Shown piece by piece: positions 1 to 9,852 of a stretch of DNA of 64,000 nt. Each line of letters opens with the position of its first letter. Position 1 is the stretch's first letter. The notes under the pieces were generated by a model, which was given only the letters and a program-made list of their open reading frames with translations, had not been told where the DNA came from and ran no database searches. A program made the translations under genes and the position numbers. The stretch is from JAFAZJ01 sp964437145 (GTDB taxonomy: Bacteria; Pseudomonadota; Alphaproteobacteria; Reyranellales; Reyranellaceae), in the NCBI GenBank assembly GCA_964437145.1, contig CAYTFW010000004.1:27888-91887 (forward strand). Direction: 5' to 3'.

Positions 1-523
1 ACTGGTACTGGATGTCGATGATGCCGAGCTTGGCGCCTTGCTTGGGGTCGAGGATCTCGGCGAAGCTCGCGGGCGTGGCCATCAGTTTGGGATTGAACAG
101 GCCGACCTTGCCCGAATAGATGTGGCCGACGCCGTAGCGGTACTTCATCGCCGGGATGAGGTTCTTGGCGTTGGGGATCTGCGAATAGTCGAGATCGAGG
201 ATCGTGCCCTGCTCGTTCATCTCGTACATGTTGGCGGCGGAGACGCCCTGGATGTCCGAGGTGCCGCGACGAAGTGACTTCTCGGCCAGCACCTTGGCGC
301 GGCGCGGCGGGTCGCCGGCCTCGTCCTTGACCACGTCCCAGCCCTTGGGCGCGAGCAGCGGTGTCTCGATGTTCTTGGCCAGCAGGCGCGAGTAGTCGCC
401 ACCCCAGGTGCCGACGACGATGCGCTTGTTGTCCTGCGCGATGGCCGGCATGGCTAGCCCGCCGGCGAGCGCGGTGGCGCCGCCCAGAACGGCGCGGCGA
501 TTGAGCTTCAGACGTTTTGTCAT
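1..523 (-). CDS. Polyamine-type ABC transporter substrate-binding protein (partial, C-terminus outside window)
   Basis: Periplasmic solute-binding protein of a spermidine/putrescine-like importer. Translation from the ATG at 521-523 gives MTKRLKLNRRAVLGG followed by an Ala/Gly-rich stretch ending AMPAIAQ, a Tat-like signal. Mature sequence then starts with VVGTWGGDYSRLL, typical of PotD/PotF-like extracellular binding proteins. About 174 codons are visible and the frame runs open off the left edge. A GGGAGAGG ribosome binding site precedes the start. It lies 25 bp downstream of the ATPase gene on the same strand, so it belongs to the same operon. The ligand cannot be read from the sequence; polyamine is the family default. 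Confidence 0.85.
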   Translation of the reverse strand, partial: MTKRLKLNRRAVLGGATALAGGLAMPAIAQDNKRIVVGTWGGDYSRLLAKNIETPLLAPKGWDVVKDEAGDPPRRAKVLAEKSLRRGTSDIQGVSAANMYEMNEQGTILDLDYSQIPNAKNLIPAMKYRYGVGHIYSGKVGLFNPKLMATPASFAEILDPKQGAKLGIIDIQYQ

Positions 524-548
524 GTGCCTCTCCCGTTGACGTTCGACG

Positions 549-1601
<1,053 letters not shown>

Positions 1602-1602
1602 C

Positions 1603-2427
1603 TCACACCACCCGCGTCAGTTTGACGTAGCGGTCGGTGATCAGCATGGCGATTCCGATCAGCAGGATCTGCAGCACCGAGACGGCGGCGATCGTCGGGT
1701 CGATCTTCCACTCCAGGTACTGGAGGATGACGATCGGCAAGGTCGTGCGGCCCGGGCCGACGAGGAACAGGCTCATCTCGAGATTGCCGAAGGAGGTGAC
1801 GAAGCCGAACAGCGCGCCGGCCACGATGCCCGGTCGGATCGACGGCAGGGTGATGCGCCAGAAGGTGGTCCACGGTCCGGCGCCGAGATTCTGCGCCGCC
1901 TCCTCGACGGCGCGATCCATGCCGGCGAGGCTCGCCGTCACCAGGCGCACGACCCAGGGGATCACGATCACCACGTGGCCCGCGACCATGGCGTAGAAGG
2001 TGCCGAGCACGTCGACGTCGAGGCCGTTCTCGACCTCGACGTGGAAGACATACATCGCCGTGCCGAGCACGACGCCGGGCACGATCACCGGCATCAGCAG
2101 CAGATTGGCCAGTGGCGCGCGCAGCTTGAAGTCGAAGCGCGCCAGGCAGAGCGCCGCCGGCACGCCCAGCGCCAGGCCGATGAAGGTCGCCAGCACGCCC
2201 ACCCGCAGGCTGAGCGAGAAGCCGTCGACGAACTTGCGCTGGTCGAGGATCGCGGCGAACCAGCGCAGGCTGTAGCCCTCGGGCGGAAAGGACGGAATCT
2301 CCTGCCGGAAGAACGCCAACCAAGTGACGAAGATCAGCGGCGTGAGGATGTAGAGCAGCCCGACCCCGGCCGCGCCGTTCAATGCCCAACGCCGCGCGCG
2401 GCGGCGGATGATTGCCGCGGCGCTCAT
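1603..2427 (-). CDS. Polyamine-type ABC transporter permease (PotC-like)
   Basis: Inner-membrane permease of 274 residues with about six hydrophobic segments. It carries the cytoplasmic EAA loop (EEAAQNLGAGPWTTFW) that docks onto the ATPase. I start it at the ATG at 2427 (MSAAAIIRRR); the longer frame to 2490 would be encoded by a palindromic repeat. Only one permease is visible, while the family normally uses two (PotB plus PotC), so the partner may lie beyond the left edge. The order permease, ATPase, binding protein follows the direction of transcription. The ligand is unknown. Confidence 0.88.
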   Translation of the reverse strand: MSAAAIIRRRARRWALNGAAGVGLLYILTPLIFVTWLAFFRQEIPSFPPEGYSLRWFAAILDQRKFVDGFSLSLRVGVLATFIGLALGVPAALCLARFDFKLRAPLANLLLMPVIVPGVVLGTAMYVFHVEVENGLDVDVLGTFYAMVAGHVVIVIPWVVRLVTASLAGMDRAVEEAAQNLGAGPWTTFWRITLPSIRPGIVAGALFGFVTSFGNLEMSLFLVGPGRTTLPIVILQYLEWKIDPTIAAVSVLQILLIGIAMLITDRYVKLTRVV

Positions 2428-2431
2428 GGAA

Positions 2432-2510
2432 GCTGGGGGCGCGCCACTCCAGTGGCGCGGTCTTTGTCGGTCCAAAGCAAGACGCGCCACTGGAGTGGCG
2501 CGGCCCCAGC
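2432..2510. repeat. Paired palindromic intergenic repeat
   Basis: Two copies of a GC-rich palindrome centred on CCACTCCAGTGG lie head to head. They are flanked by GCTGGGG on the left and CCCCAGC on the right, so the whole 79 bp also folds on itself. It fills the gap between the permease and the upstream amidohydrolase. A 25-bp stretch (2435-2459) is repeated exactly at 28327-28351. This looks like a REP/MITE-class dispersed repeat. Confidence 0.8.
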
Positions 2511-2527
2511 CATGAGGCGCACAACCC

Positions 2528-3757
2528 TCACAGCGCGTTCTTATGGAAGTGGCCGCCTTTGACGATGGCCGCGAGATTGGGGCCGCCGTCCTGGAACAGG
2601 CCGAGGTTCTTCAGCGGATCGCCGTCGACCACCAGTAGGTCGGCGAAGGCGCCCGGCTCGATCACGCCCAGCTTGCCCTCCTGGCGCACGACCTCGGCGC
2701 CGATCAGCGTGGCCGAGCGGATCACGTCGATCGCCGGCATGACCTCGCCCCTGATCTGGAACTCCCGCGTCTGCTCGTCCTCCAGCGCCCCCAGCAGATC
2801 GGAGCCGTAGGCCATCTTCACGCCCGCCTTGCGGCAGTGCTCGAGCTCGGCGAAGCCGTATTTCAGCACCTCGTCGTTCTTCTCCAGCATGGAGTCGGGC
2901 ATGCCCAGCTCCTTGGCGCGCCGTTTCATCGCGTCGTAGGCGATCAGGTTGGGCACCATGTAGACGCCCTTGCTGGCCATCAGCTTCGCCGTCTTGGCGT
3001 CGACCAGATTGCCGTGCTCGATGGTGCGCACGCCGCAATTGACCGCGCGCGTGATCGCCTCCGGCGTATAGGCGTGGGTCAGCACGTAACGGCCGAAGGC
3101 GTGCGCCTCCTCGACGGCGGCGGTGATTTCCTCGATGGTGAACTGGATCGACTCCAGCGGATCGTAGGGCGAGGCGACGCCACCGGAGACCATCAGCTTC
3201 ACCTGATCGGCGCCCTGGCGCATCTGCTCGCGCGCTGCCTTGCGCACCGCGTCGGGGCCGTCGGCGATGCAGCGGATGAACACCATGCCGTTGCAGCACA
3301 GGCAGGGCGGCCCGGCGAAGTCAGTGCGCCGGTTGCGGTCGTTGTGGCCGCCCGTCGGACCAATGGAGCGGCAGGAGATGAACATACGCGGGCCGGGGAT
3401 CAGGCCGGACTCGACCGCGGTCTTGGTACCCCAGTCGGCGCCGCCGGCGTCGCGTACCGTGGTGAAGCCGCGATCGAGCATGCGCTTCAGGCGGCCGGTC
3501 GAGCGTGCCATCATCAGGGTCAGCGGCACCGCCTCCATGCGGTTGATGTAGACCTCGCTGTGGTGGGTATGCACGTGGCAGTCGATCAGGCCGGGCATCA
3601 CGGTGCGCCCGCCACAGTCGATCGCCGTGGCCTTGGCCGCCTTGATAGGCTTGGCCGAGACTTCCTTGATCAGATCGCCCTCGACCAGAACCTCGTAGCC
3701 ACCGCGCGATTCATTCCAGCGTGGGTCGAGCAGGCGCAGGTTCTTGAACAACAGCAT
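2528..3757 (-). CDS. Metal-dependent amidohydrolase (imidazolonepropionase/prolidase-like subgroup), copy 1
   Basis: Cytoplasmic amidohydrolase-superfamily enzyme of 409 residues. The metal site is complete: DCHVHTH after MPGLI (the HxH), a lysine in QVKLMVSGG that would be carboxylated, HAYT and IEHGN histidines, and the aspartate in AYGSD. The N- and C-terminal parts form the small beta-sandwich (NLRLLDPRW, ADLLVVDGDPL). It is a tandem paralogue of the next gene (3774-5009), with matching motifs throughout, including a CxCCN cysteine cluster around residue 155. Related enzymes cleave Xaa-Pro or cyclic amide bonds; the substrate here is not evident. Confidence 0.88.
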   Translation of the reverse strand: MLLFKNLRLLDPRWNESRGGYEVLVEGDLIKEVSAKPIKAAKATAIDCGGRTVMPGLIDCHVHTHHSEVYINRMEAVPLTLMMARSTGRLKRMLDRGFTTVRDAGGADWGTKTAVESGLIPGPRMFISCRSIGPTGGHNDRNRRTDFAGPPCLCCNGMVFIRCIADGPDAVRKAAREQMRQGADQVKLMVSGGVASPYDPLESIQFTIEEITAAVEEAHAFGRYVLTHAYTPEAITRAVNCGVRTIEHGNLVDAKTAKLMASKGVYMVPNLIAYDAMKRRAKELGMPDSMLEKNDEVLKYGFAELEHCRKAGVKMAYGSDLLGALEDEQTREFQIRGEVMPAIDVIRSATLIGAEVVRQEGKLGVIEPGAFADLLVVDGDPLKNLGLFQDGGPNLAAIVKGGHFHKNAL

Positions 3758-3773
3758 TGCTCGTCCCCCGCGC

Positions 3774-5009
3774 CTACTTCAGCGTGTTCTTGTGGAACCG
3801 GCCGGCCTTCATGATCACCGGCAGATGCGCGCCCTGATCGAGGAACAGCTCGAGCTTCTTCAGCGGATCGCCGTCGACTACAATCAGGTCGGCGAAGGCG
3901 CCGGGCTCGACGACGCCGAGCTTGCCCTCCTGCCGCAGGATCTTGGCGCCCACCAGCGTCGCCTGCCGGATGATCTCCAGCGGTTTCAGCACCTCGGCGC
4001 GATAGATGAACTCGCGACTCTGCTCGACCTGCAACTGGCCCAGCAGGTCGCTGCCATAGCCGACCTCGACACCGGCCTTCTTGCAGATCTCCAGCGAGCG
4101 CAGCGCGCCATCCATGACGATGTCGTTCTTGTCGAGCATGTCCTTGGTCATGCCGAACTGCGCCGCGCGCTCCTTCATCACGAAGTAGGTGACGAGGTTG
4201 GCGATCATGAAGCCGCCCCTGGACGCCAGCAGCTTGGCCGACTTGGCATCGATCAGATTGCCATGCTCGATGGTACGCACGCCGTTGCTGACGGCCCGCG
4301 TGATCGCCTCGGGCGTGTAGGCATGCGCCAGCACGTAACGGCCGAAATTCCCGGCCTCGTCGGTCGCCGCGGCGATCTCGGCCGGCGAGTACTGCAGCGA
4401 ATCGAGCGGGTCGTAGGGCGAGGCGACACCACCGGAGCACATGATCTTGATCTGGTCGGCGCCCTGGCGCATCTGCTCGCGCACCAGCTTGCGCACCTCG
4501 TCGGCGCCGTCGGCGATCGCCATGGCATAGACCAGGGCGTTGCAGCAACCGCAATTCGCGCCGGTATCGGTGCGTCGCCGCGAATCGCTGTGACCGCCGG
4601 TCGGGCCGATGGCGCGCCCGGAGATGAAGAGCCGCGGGCCGGGGATCAGGCCGCTTTCGACCGCGGTCTTGATGCCCCAATCGGCGCCGCCGGTGTCGCG
4701 CACGGTCGTGAAGCCGCGATCGATCATGCCCTTCATCAGGTCGGCGGCGCGCGCCGTCAGCAGGGTGAGCGGCACGGATTCGAGGTTGCGGATGTTCACC
4801 TCGCTCAGGAACACGTGCACGTGGCAGTCGATCAGGCCGGGCATCAAAGTGCGGCCGCCGCAATCGACGATACGCGCGCCCGACGCCTTGATCGCCTTGT
4901 CCGAGACTTCCTTGATGGTCGCGCCCTCGACCAGCACCTCGTAGCCGCCGCGCGCGGCGGTCCAGCGCGGATCGAGCAGGCTCAGATTGCGGAACAGGAT
5001 GGCGGCCAC
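3774..5009 (-). CDS. Metal-dependent amidohydrolase, tandem paralogue (copy 2)
   Basis: 411-residue homologue of the adjacent 2528-3757 gene, showing the same blocks: MPGLIDCHVHVF, IKIMCSGGVASPYDP, HAYTPEAITRAV, RTIEHGNLID and GYGSDLLG. The spacing between the two genes is 16 bp, so they are probably co-transcribed and arose by tandem duplication. The copies differ most after residue 250 and in the first 120 residues, consistent with divergent substrate preference. Together with the downstream importer they suggest uptake and hydrolysis of an amide or amine compound. That link is inferred from position only. Confidence 0.87.
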   Translation of the reverse strand: MAAILFRNLSLLDPRWTAARGGYEVLVEGATIKEVSDKAIKASGARIVDCGGRTLMPGLIDCHVHVFLSEVNIRNLESVPLTLLTARAADLMKGMIDRGFTTVRDTGGADWGIKTAVESGLIPGPRLFISGRAIGPTGGHSDSRRRTDTGANCGCCNALVYAMAIADGADEVRKLVREQMRQGADQIKIMCSGGVASPYDPLDSLQYSPAEIAAATDEAGNFGRYVLAHAYTPEAITRAVSNGVRTIEHGNLIDAKSAKLLASRGGFMIANLVTYFVMKERAAQFGMTKDMLDKNDIVMDGALRSLEICKKAGVEVGYGSDLLGQLQVEQSREFIYRAEVLKPLEIIRQATLVGAKILRQEGKLGVVEPGAFADLIVVDGDPLKKLELFLDQGAHLPVIMKAGRFHKNTLK

Positions 5010-5075
5010 GCGACTCTCCCCGGATGCGCTGCCGGCGAGGCTACCGCTATCGGCGGCGGAAGTCTCGCGAATCGC

Positions 5076-6524
5076 TCAAAGGATGGGCAGGGACAGCGGC
5101 GTGATAGTGTCGCCGTGGCGCTTGGCGTAGTCGTACTTGGGCGCGTCCCGGAGCATGCGCTGCTGCGCCTCGACCAGCTCGGCCACGGCGCCCTCGGGAT
5201 CGAGGCCCACCGGCTTGCCATCCTTCAGCACCACGCCGCCGTCGACCAGCACCGTGCGCACGGCGCGGTCGGCGGCGTGGAAGACGAAGGAGCGCAGCGG
5301 ATCGCGCGCCGGCGCCATCGCCGGGTGCGAGAGATCGGCGAGCACGATGTCGGCCTTGGCGCCCGGCGCCAGCCGGCCGATATCGTCACGGCCCAGCGCC
5401 TTGGCGCCGCCCACGGTGGCGGCATGGAACACCGCGGCCGTGTCGATGCTGTGGATGTCCTCACTCATGATGCGGCCGGCGACGATCGCCAGGCGCATCT
5501 CCTCGACCACGTTGTGCGGCGCGCAATCGGTGCCGAAGCCCAAGGTCACGCCGCGCGCGATGTAGCGGCCGACATGGTTCATCGCCACGCCGTAACGCGC
5601 GAAGGGCTGCGGACAATGCGCCACCGCCGCGCCCGAGGCCGCCAGGATGTCGAGATCGGCCCGCGTATGGGCGCGCACCTGCGGGTGGTCGTCGAGCAGG
5701 ATGCAATGCGCCAGGATCGTGCCGGGGCGCAGCAGGCCAAGGTCGTTGGCGAAGCGCACCGAGGTGACGCCGTGGCGGCGGATGATCTCGCGCACCTCGA
5801 CCACGGCCTGCGAGATATGGGTGGTGAAGGGATGGCCGGTCTCGGCGGCCCAGGCGGCGGCCTCGCGCAGCAGCTCGGGCGTCACAGTGTCGATCTGCGC
5901 CGCGAACACCACGCCGCGCAGCCGGCCGCTGGGATGCGAATCAGCGGCGGCGATGACGCGCTGCGCGCTCTGGAAGCCGCGGGTGCCGCCCGCCTCGTCC
6001 CAGGTCCAGGTGACGGTCTGCGGCGCGCTCATGCCCCAGCGCGCCGAGGCGAAGGCCGGTGCCACATACCAGCGCATGCCCGACGCGGCCATGGTGTCGA
6101 ACCAGCCGTCGAAATCGCCGGTGAGGTCCATCGCCGTCGTGGTGCCACAGCGCAGCATCTCGCTGTAGGAAAGCCGCGCCGCCGCGCGGCGCCCAGTGTC
6201 GTCGAGGCGATAGGCCTGCAGGCGCTCGAACAGTCCGGTCATCTGATGCTCGGGCACGCCGTGATCCTCGCGCACGCCGCGATAGGCCGGCTCGGTCGTG
6301 GGATGGCTGTGGATGTTGATCAGGCCGGGCATCACCAGATGCCCCGCCGCGTCGATCGCGCGCTCGCCCGGTGCCGGCGGTGTCGTGCCCTTGGGCTCGA
6401 TGGCCGCGATGCTGCCGCCGTCGAGCCGGATGTCGACGTCGCGTCGATAGACGTGCCGCCCCGCTGATGCGTCCCACGCCACGGCCCAGGCTGCGTTGCG
6501 GATGATCGTCGGACGTTCGGTCAT
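5076..6524 (-). CDS. Amidohydrolase of the TrzA/AtzA (chlorohydrolase/deaminase) group
   Basis: 482-residue hydrolase of the cytosine-deaminase-like branch. It shows HLVMPGLINIHSHP (HxH), TTHISQ, AHCPQP and GFGTDCAPHN, which hold the metal and the catalytic acid. Members deaminate or dechlorinate ring compounds or S-adenosylhomocysteine analogues. Start choice: the ATG at 6524 has an AAGGATGGAG ribosome binding site just upstream, better than an in-frame ATG at 6542. It is the first gene of the minus-strand run and is unrelated in detail to the two amidohydrolases that follow. Confidence 0.86.
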   Translation of the reverse strand: MTERPTIIRNAAWAVAWDASAGRHVYRRDVDIRLDGGSIAAIEPKGTTPPAPGERAIDAAGHLVMPGLINIHSHPTTEPAYRGVREDHGVPEHQMTGLFERLQAYRLDDTGRRAAARLSYSEMLRCGTTTAMDLTGDFDGWFDTMAASGMRWYVAPAFASARWGMSAPQTVTWTWDEAGGTRGFQSAQRVIAAADSHPSGRLRGVVFAAQIDTVTPELLREAAAWAAETGHPFTTHISQAVVEVREIIRRHGVTSVRFANDLGLLRPGTILAHCILLDDHPQVRAHTRADLDILAASGAAVAHCPQPFARYGVAMNHVGRYIARGVTLGFGTDCAPHNVVEEMRLAIVAGRIMSEDIHSIDTAAVFHAATVGGAKALGRDDIGRLAPGAKADIVLADLSHPAMAPARDPLRSFVFHAADRAVRTVLVDGGVVLKDGKPVGLDPEGAVAELVEAQQRMLRDAPKYDYAKRHGDTITPLSLPIL

Positions 6525-6618
6525 CGGGCTCCATCCTTCCATGACGAGAATTCAGGCTACACCATCAATCCACCGAATATGATGCCTTCAATCGCCATCG
6601 CGCCGACAGGACAATTCA

Positions 6619-7590
6619 ATGCAGTACACGACATTGGGTAACACCGGCCTGAAGGTTTCGGTCGCCGGGCTGGGGTGCGGCGGCAACAGCCGGCTGGGTC
6701 TGGGTTCGGGTGGCACCGACGCGCAGGCGGTCGGCGTGGTGCGGGCGGCGCTCGATCTGGGCGTGAACTTCCTCGACACCGCCGAGGCCTATGGCACCGA
6801 GCATGTCGTCGGCCAGGCGGTCGCGGGTCGCCGCGACAAGGTGGTGATCTCATCGAAGTGCCGGTCGCGCAATCCCGGCGGTCCGATATCTGGGGCCGAC
6901 GCGGTGAAGGCGCTGGAGAATTCGCTGCGCCTGCTGAAGACCGACTATGTCGACATCTACCATCTGCACGCCGTGGCGCCGGCCAACTACGACCACGCGA
7001 TGAAGGAGATCGCACCGGCGCTGCTGCGCGAGAAGGAGAAGGGCAAGCTGCGCCATCTCGGCATCACCGAGACCGGCCCGAATGACCCCAAACAGGAGAT
7101 GATGGCCCGCGCCATCACCGAGCCGCCGTGGGAGGTCGTGATGCTGGCCTACAGCATGATGAACCAGGGCGCGCGCCGCGCCATCCTGCCGACGGCCAAG
7201 AAGCGCGGCGTCGGCACCTTGCTGATGTTCGTGGTGCGCAACATCTTCAGCCGGCCGGCGGCGCTCAAGCAGGCGATGGCCGATCTCGCGGCCTCGGGCC
7301 AGGTGCCGGCGGCGTTCGCGCAGTCCGATGCGCCGCTGTCCTTCCTGATCCACGAGGGTGGCGCCACCAGCCTGACCGACGCCGCCTACCGCTTCGTCCG
7401 ACACGAGCCGGGCGTCGACGTGGTGCTGTTCGGCACCGGCAAGCAGGAGCATCTGCGCGCCAATATCGACTCGATCCTGCGGCCGCCGCTGCCGGAGGCC
7501 GACATGCGCAAGCTGCGCGATCTGTTCGGCAGGCTGGTCGGCGTGGGCCTCGATCTGCCCGACGCCGTGCGTGCGGCCGCCAAGGCCTGA
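6619..7590 (+). CDS. Aldo/keto reductase
   Basis: NADPH-dependent (alpha/beta)8-barrel oxidoreductase of 323 residues. The catalytic tetrad is visible: Asp and Tyr in NFLDTAEAYG, Lys in VVISSKCRS and His in YHLHAV. The N-terminal LGNTGLKVSVAGLGCGG strand is typical of the family. It is divergent from the amidohydrolase gene, with under 100 bp between the starts. The native substrate cannot be told. Confidence 0.88.
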   Translation: MQYTTLGNTGLKVSVAGLGCGGNSRLGLGSGGTDAQAVGVVRAALDLGVNFLDTAEAYGTEHVVGQAVAGRRDKVVISSKCRSRNPGGPISGADAVKALENSLRLLKTDYVDIYHLHAVAPANYDHAMKEIAPALLREKEKGKLRHLGITETGPNDPKQEMMARAITEPPWEVVMLAYSMMNQGARRAILPTAKKRGVGTLLMFVVRNIFSRPAALKQAMADLAASGQVPAAFAQSDAPLSFLIHEGGATSLTDAAYRFVRHEPGVDVVLFGTGKQEHLRANIDSILRPPLPEADMRKLRDLFGRLVGVGLDLPDAVRAAAKA

Positions 7591-7641
7591 ACCGCCGTTC
7601 ATCGCGATGATCGCGCGACGTTGACAAGGGCGTGAGGTATC

Positions 7642-7667
7642 ATTAGTTAACTCTTGAGTTAATTAAT
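7642..7667. promoter_or_regulatory. Operator-like perfect palindrome upstream of the DUF1428 gene
   Basis: TTAACTCTTGAGTTAA (7647-7662) is a perfect 7-bp inverted repeat with a 2-bp centre. ATTA and TAAT on either side extend it to 26 bp with one unpaired position per side. It sits 28 bp before the start of the 7695 gene, where a repressor would block transcription. The symmetry suits a dimeric winged-helix repressor. No regulator gene is adjacent. Confidence 0.6.
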
Positions 7668-7694
7668 GACACACGACACGGAGGCGCGACCCCC

Positions 7695-8048
7695 ATGACC
7701 TATGTCGACGGTTTCGTGATCCCGGTGCTGAAGAAGCGGCTCGCGGCCTACAAGAAGATCTCCGCCAAAGCTGGCAAGATCTGGAAGGAGTTCGGCGCGC
7801 TCGACTACAAAGAGTGCGTCGGCGACGACCTCGCGATCAAGTGGGGCACGCCGTTCCTCAAGCTCGCCAAGGCCAAGCCGGGCGAGACGGTGGTGTTCTC
7901 GTGGATCACCTACAAGTCCAAGGCGCAGCGCGACAGGATCAACGCCAAGGTGATGAAGGATCCGCGGCTGAAGATGGATGGCGCCGCTATGCCCTTCGAC
8001 ATGAAACGCATGAGCTATGGCGGCTTCAAGGTCTTCATCGACGCCTGA
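7695..8048 (+). CDS. DUF1428 family protein
   Basis: 117-residue cytoplasmic protein beginning MTYVDGFVIPVLKKRLAAYKK, with KVMKDPRLKM and MPFDMKRMSYGGFKVF near the end. These are hallmark blocks of DUF1428, a ferredoxin-like-fold (dimeric alpha-beta barrel) family of unknown function. The ribosome binding site is CGGAGG. It is the first of a plus-strand run of small genes (DUF1428, serine hydrolase, SRPBCC, DUF427, DUF72) and follows the palindrome at 7642-7667. Confidence 0.88.
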   Translation: MTYVDGFVIPVLKKRLAAYKKISAKAGKIWKEFGALDYKECVGDDLAIKWGTPFLKLAKAKPGETVVFSWITYKSKAQRDRINAKVMKDPRLKMDGAAMPFDMKRMSYGGFKVFIDA

Positions 8049-8052
8049 GGCG

Positions 8053-9252
8053 ATGATCATGACTGGTGGTTTCTCGGCGGCGCGGCTGCGGCGCATGAAC
8101 GCGACCATGGCGGCCCATGTCGCGCGCGGCGACGTGGGCGGCATGGTCACGCTCGTGAGCCGGCGCGGCGAGACCATCGTCGAGACGCATGGCACGCTCG
8201 CGTCCGGCGGCATGGAGCCGATGCGGCGCGACACCATCTTCCGCATCGCATCGATGACCAAGCCGATCACCGCGGCCGCCGCGATGATCCTGGTCGAGGA
8301 GTGCGTGATACGGCTCGACGATCCCGTCGATCGCTGGTTGCCCGAGCTGGCCGATCGCAAGGTGCTCAAGCGCCTCGACGGGCCGCTCGACGACACCGTG
8401 CCGGCCGAGCGACCGATCACGCTACGCGACCTGCTGACCTTCCGCGCCGGGTTCGGCGCCATCATGGTCTTTCCGTCGCGCCTGCCGATCCAGACGGCGA
8501 TGAGCGAGGCGGGTCTGGCGCCCACGCCCAATCGGGTGAAGCTCGCGCCAGATGCGTTCATGCAGCGCCTGGGCGCGTTACCGCTCGTGCATCAGCCCGG
8601 TGCGCGATGGCTCTATCACACCGGCTCCGAGGTGCTGGGCGTGCTGATCGCGCGCGCCTCGGGCCAATCGCTCGGCGCGTTCCTGCGCGAGCGTATCTTC
8701 GAGCCACTGGGCATGGTCGATACGGGCTTCGACGTGCCGCCTGACAAGGTCGCGCGCATGCCCGAGGTCCATCGGTACGATGCCAGCGCGGGCAAGCTGA
8801 CGGTCTTCGATAACGCCAAAGCCGCCAACTACGCGACACCGGCGATCTTCGAGGCAGGCGGTGGCGGCCTGCTGTCGACCGCGGACGACTATCTGAAGTT
8901 CTGCCGCATGATGCTGGACAAGGGCCGCTACGCCGGCGGGCGCATCCTGTCGCGGCCTTCGGTCGAGCTGATGACCACCGACCAACTGACGGCCGCGCAG
9001 AAGGAGGATGCGAAGGACTTCTTCGGCGACAGCGCCGGCTGGGGCTTCGGACTGGGCGTGGTCACGCGGCGCACCGATCTTTACGGACCCGGCCGTTTCG
9101 GCTGGGATGGCGGCTATGGGACGTCGGCGCACAGCGATCCGGCGGAGGATCTGGTTGGCATCCTGCTGACCCAGCGTATGATGGACTCGCCCTCGCCACC
9201 CAAGGCGTTCGTCGATTTCTGGACATCGGCCTACCAGGCCATCGGCGACTGA
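8053..9252 (+). CDS. Serine hydrolase of the beta-lactamase/penicillin-binding class C family
   Basis: 399-residue hydrolase with the active-site SxxK motif in FRIASMTKPITAAA and a tyrosine motif in WLYHTGSEVLG. The usual Y-x-N is Y-H-T here, so lactamase activity is doubtful and esterase or peptidase activity more likely. The C-terminal GWDGGYGTSAHSDP corresponds to the third motif. No signal peptide is evident. The start is the ATG at 8053 (MIMTGG), 4 bp after the previous stop; an ATG at 8059 is possible. Confidence 0.86.
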   Translation: MIMTGGFSAARLRRMNATMAAHVARGDVGGMVTLVSRRGETIVETHGTLASGGMEPMRRDTIFRIASMTKPITAAAAMILVEECVIRLDDPVDRWLPELADRKVLKRLDGPLDDTVPAERPITLRDLLTFRAGFGAIMVFPSRLPIQTAMSEAGLAPTPNRVKLAPDAFMQRLGALPLVHQPGARWLYHTGSEVLGVLIARASGQSLGAFLRERIFEPLGMVDTGFDVPPDKVARMPEVHRYDASAGKLTVFDNAKAANYATPAIFEAGGGGLLSTADDYLKFCRMMLDKGRYAGGRILSRPSVELMTTDQLTAAQKEDAKDFFGDSAGWGFGLGVVTRRTDLYGPGRFGWDGGYGTSAHSDPAEDLVGILLTQRMMDSPSPPKAFVDFWTSAYQAIGD

Positions 9253-9263
9253 ACGAGGCTGCC

Positions 9264-9800
9264 ATGCTCAAGATCATCCTGATCGTGCTCGCGGTGATCG
9301 CCGTCGCGGTGATCGCCCTGCTGATCTACGCCTCGACGCGGCCCGACAGCTTCCGCGTGCAGCGCTCGATCACGATCAGGGCGCCGGCGGAAAGGATCTT
9401 TCCTGAAGTCAACGACCTGCGCGTGCAACAGAGCTGGTCGCCCTGGGAGGCCAAGGACCCGGCGATGAAGCGCAGCTACAGCGGCGAGCAGAGCGGCAAG
9501 GGCGCGAAGTACGAGTGGCAGGGCAACAAGCAGGTCGGCGAAGGTCGCATGGAGATCGTCGAGTCGACGCCGCCGACCAAAGTGCTGATGAAGCTCGACT
9601 TCATCAAGCCGTTCCCGGCCAACAACATGGCGGAGTTCACACTCGAGCCCAAAGGCGACACGACGGTCGTGACCTGGGCGATCTATGGGCCGAGTCCCTT
9701 CATGTCGAAGCTGATGGGCGTCTTCATGAACATCGACACCATGATCGGCAAGGAATTCGACACGGGCCTGGCCAACCTCAAGGCGCGGATGGAGAAGTAG
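9264..9800 (+). CDS. SRPBCC (polyketide cyclase/START-like) family protein with N-terminal membrane anchor
   Basis: 178 residues: a hydrophobic helix (LKIILIVLAVIAVAVIALLIYA, about residues 2-23) followed by a SRPBCC domain starting RSITIRAPAERIFPEVNDL. SRPBCC domains hold hydrophobic ligands in a deep pocket. The helix should anchor it in the inner membrane. The gene follows the serine hydrolase by 11 bp. Ligand and role are unknown. Confidence 0.85.
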   Translation: MLKIILIVLAVIAVAVIALLIYASTRPDSFRVQRSITIRAPAERIFPEVNDLRVQQSWSPWEAKDPAMKRSYSGEQSGKGAKYEWQGNKQVGEGRMEIVESTPPTKVLMKLDFIKPFPANNMAEFTLEPKGDTTVVTWAIYGPSPFMSKLMGVFMNIDTMIGKEFDTGLANLKARMEK

Positions 9801-9852
9801 GCGCGGGCGGGCTAGACTGCCGCCCGTCGATCCTCATTCGCAGGAGGCCACC

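Noticed and set aside
3744..6467. 907-residue plus-strand frame opposite the amidohydrolases
   Set aside because: His/Arg/Ala-rich antisense shadow in a GC-rich genome; the minus-strand genes carry complete catalytic motifs.
7621..7644. Sigma-70 promoter TTGACA ... TATCAT upstream of the DUF1428 gene
   Set aside because: The spacing between the two hexamers is only 12 bp; no better -10 match at 16-18 bp is present, so it is not called.
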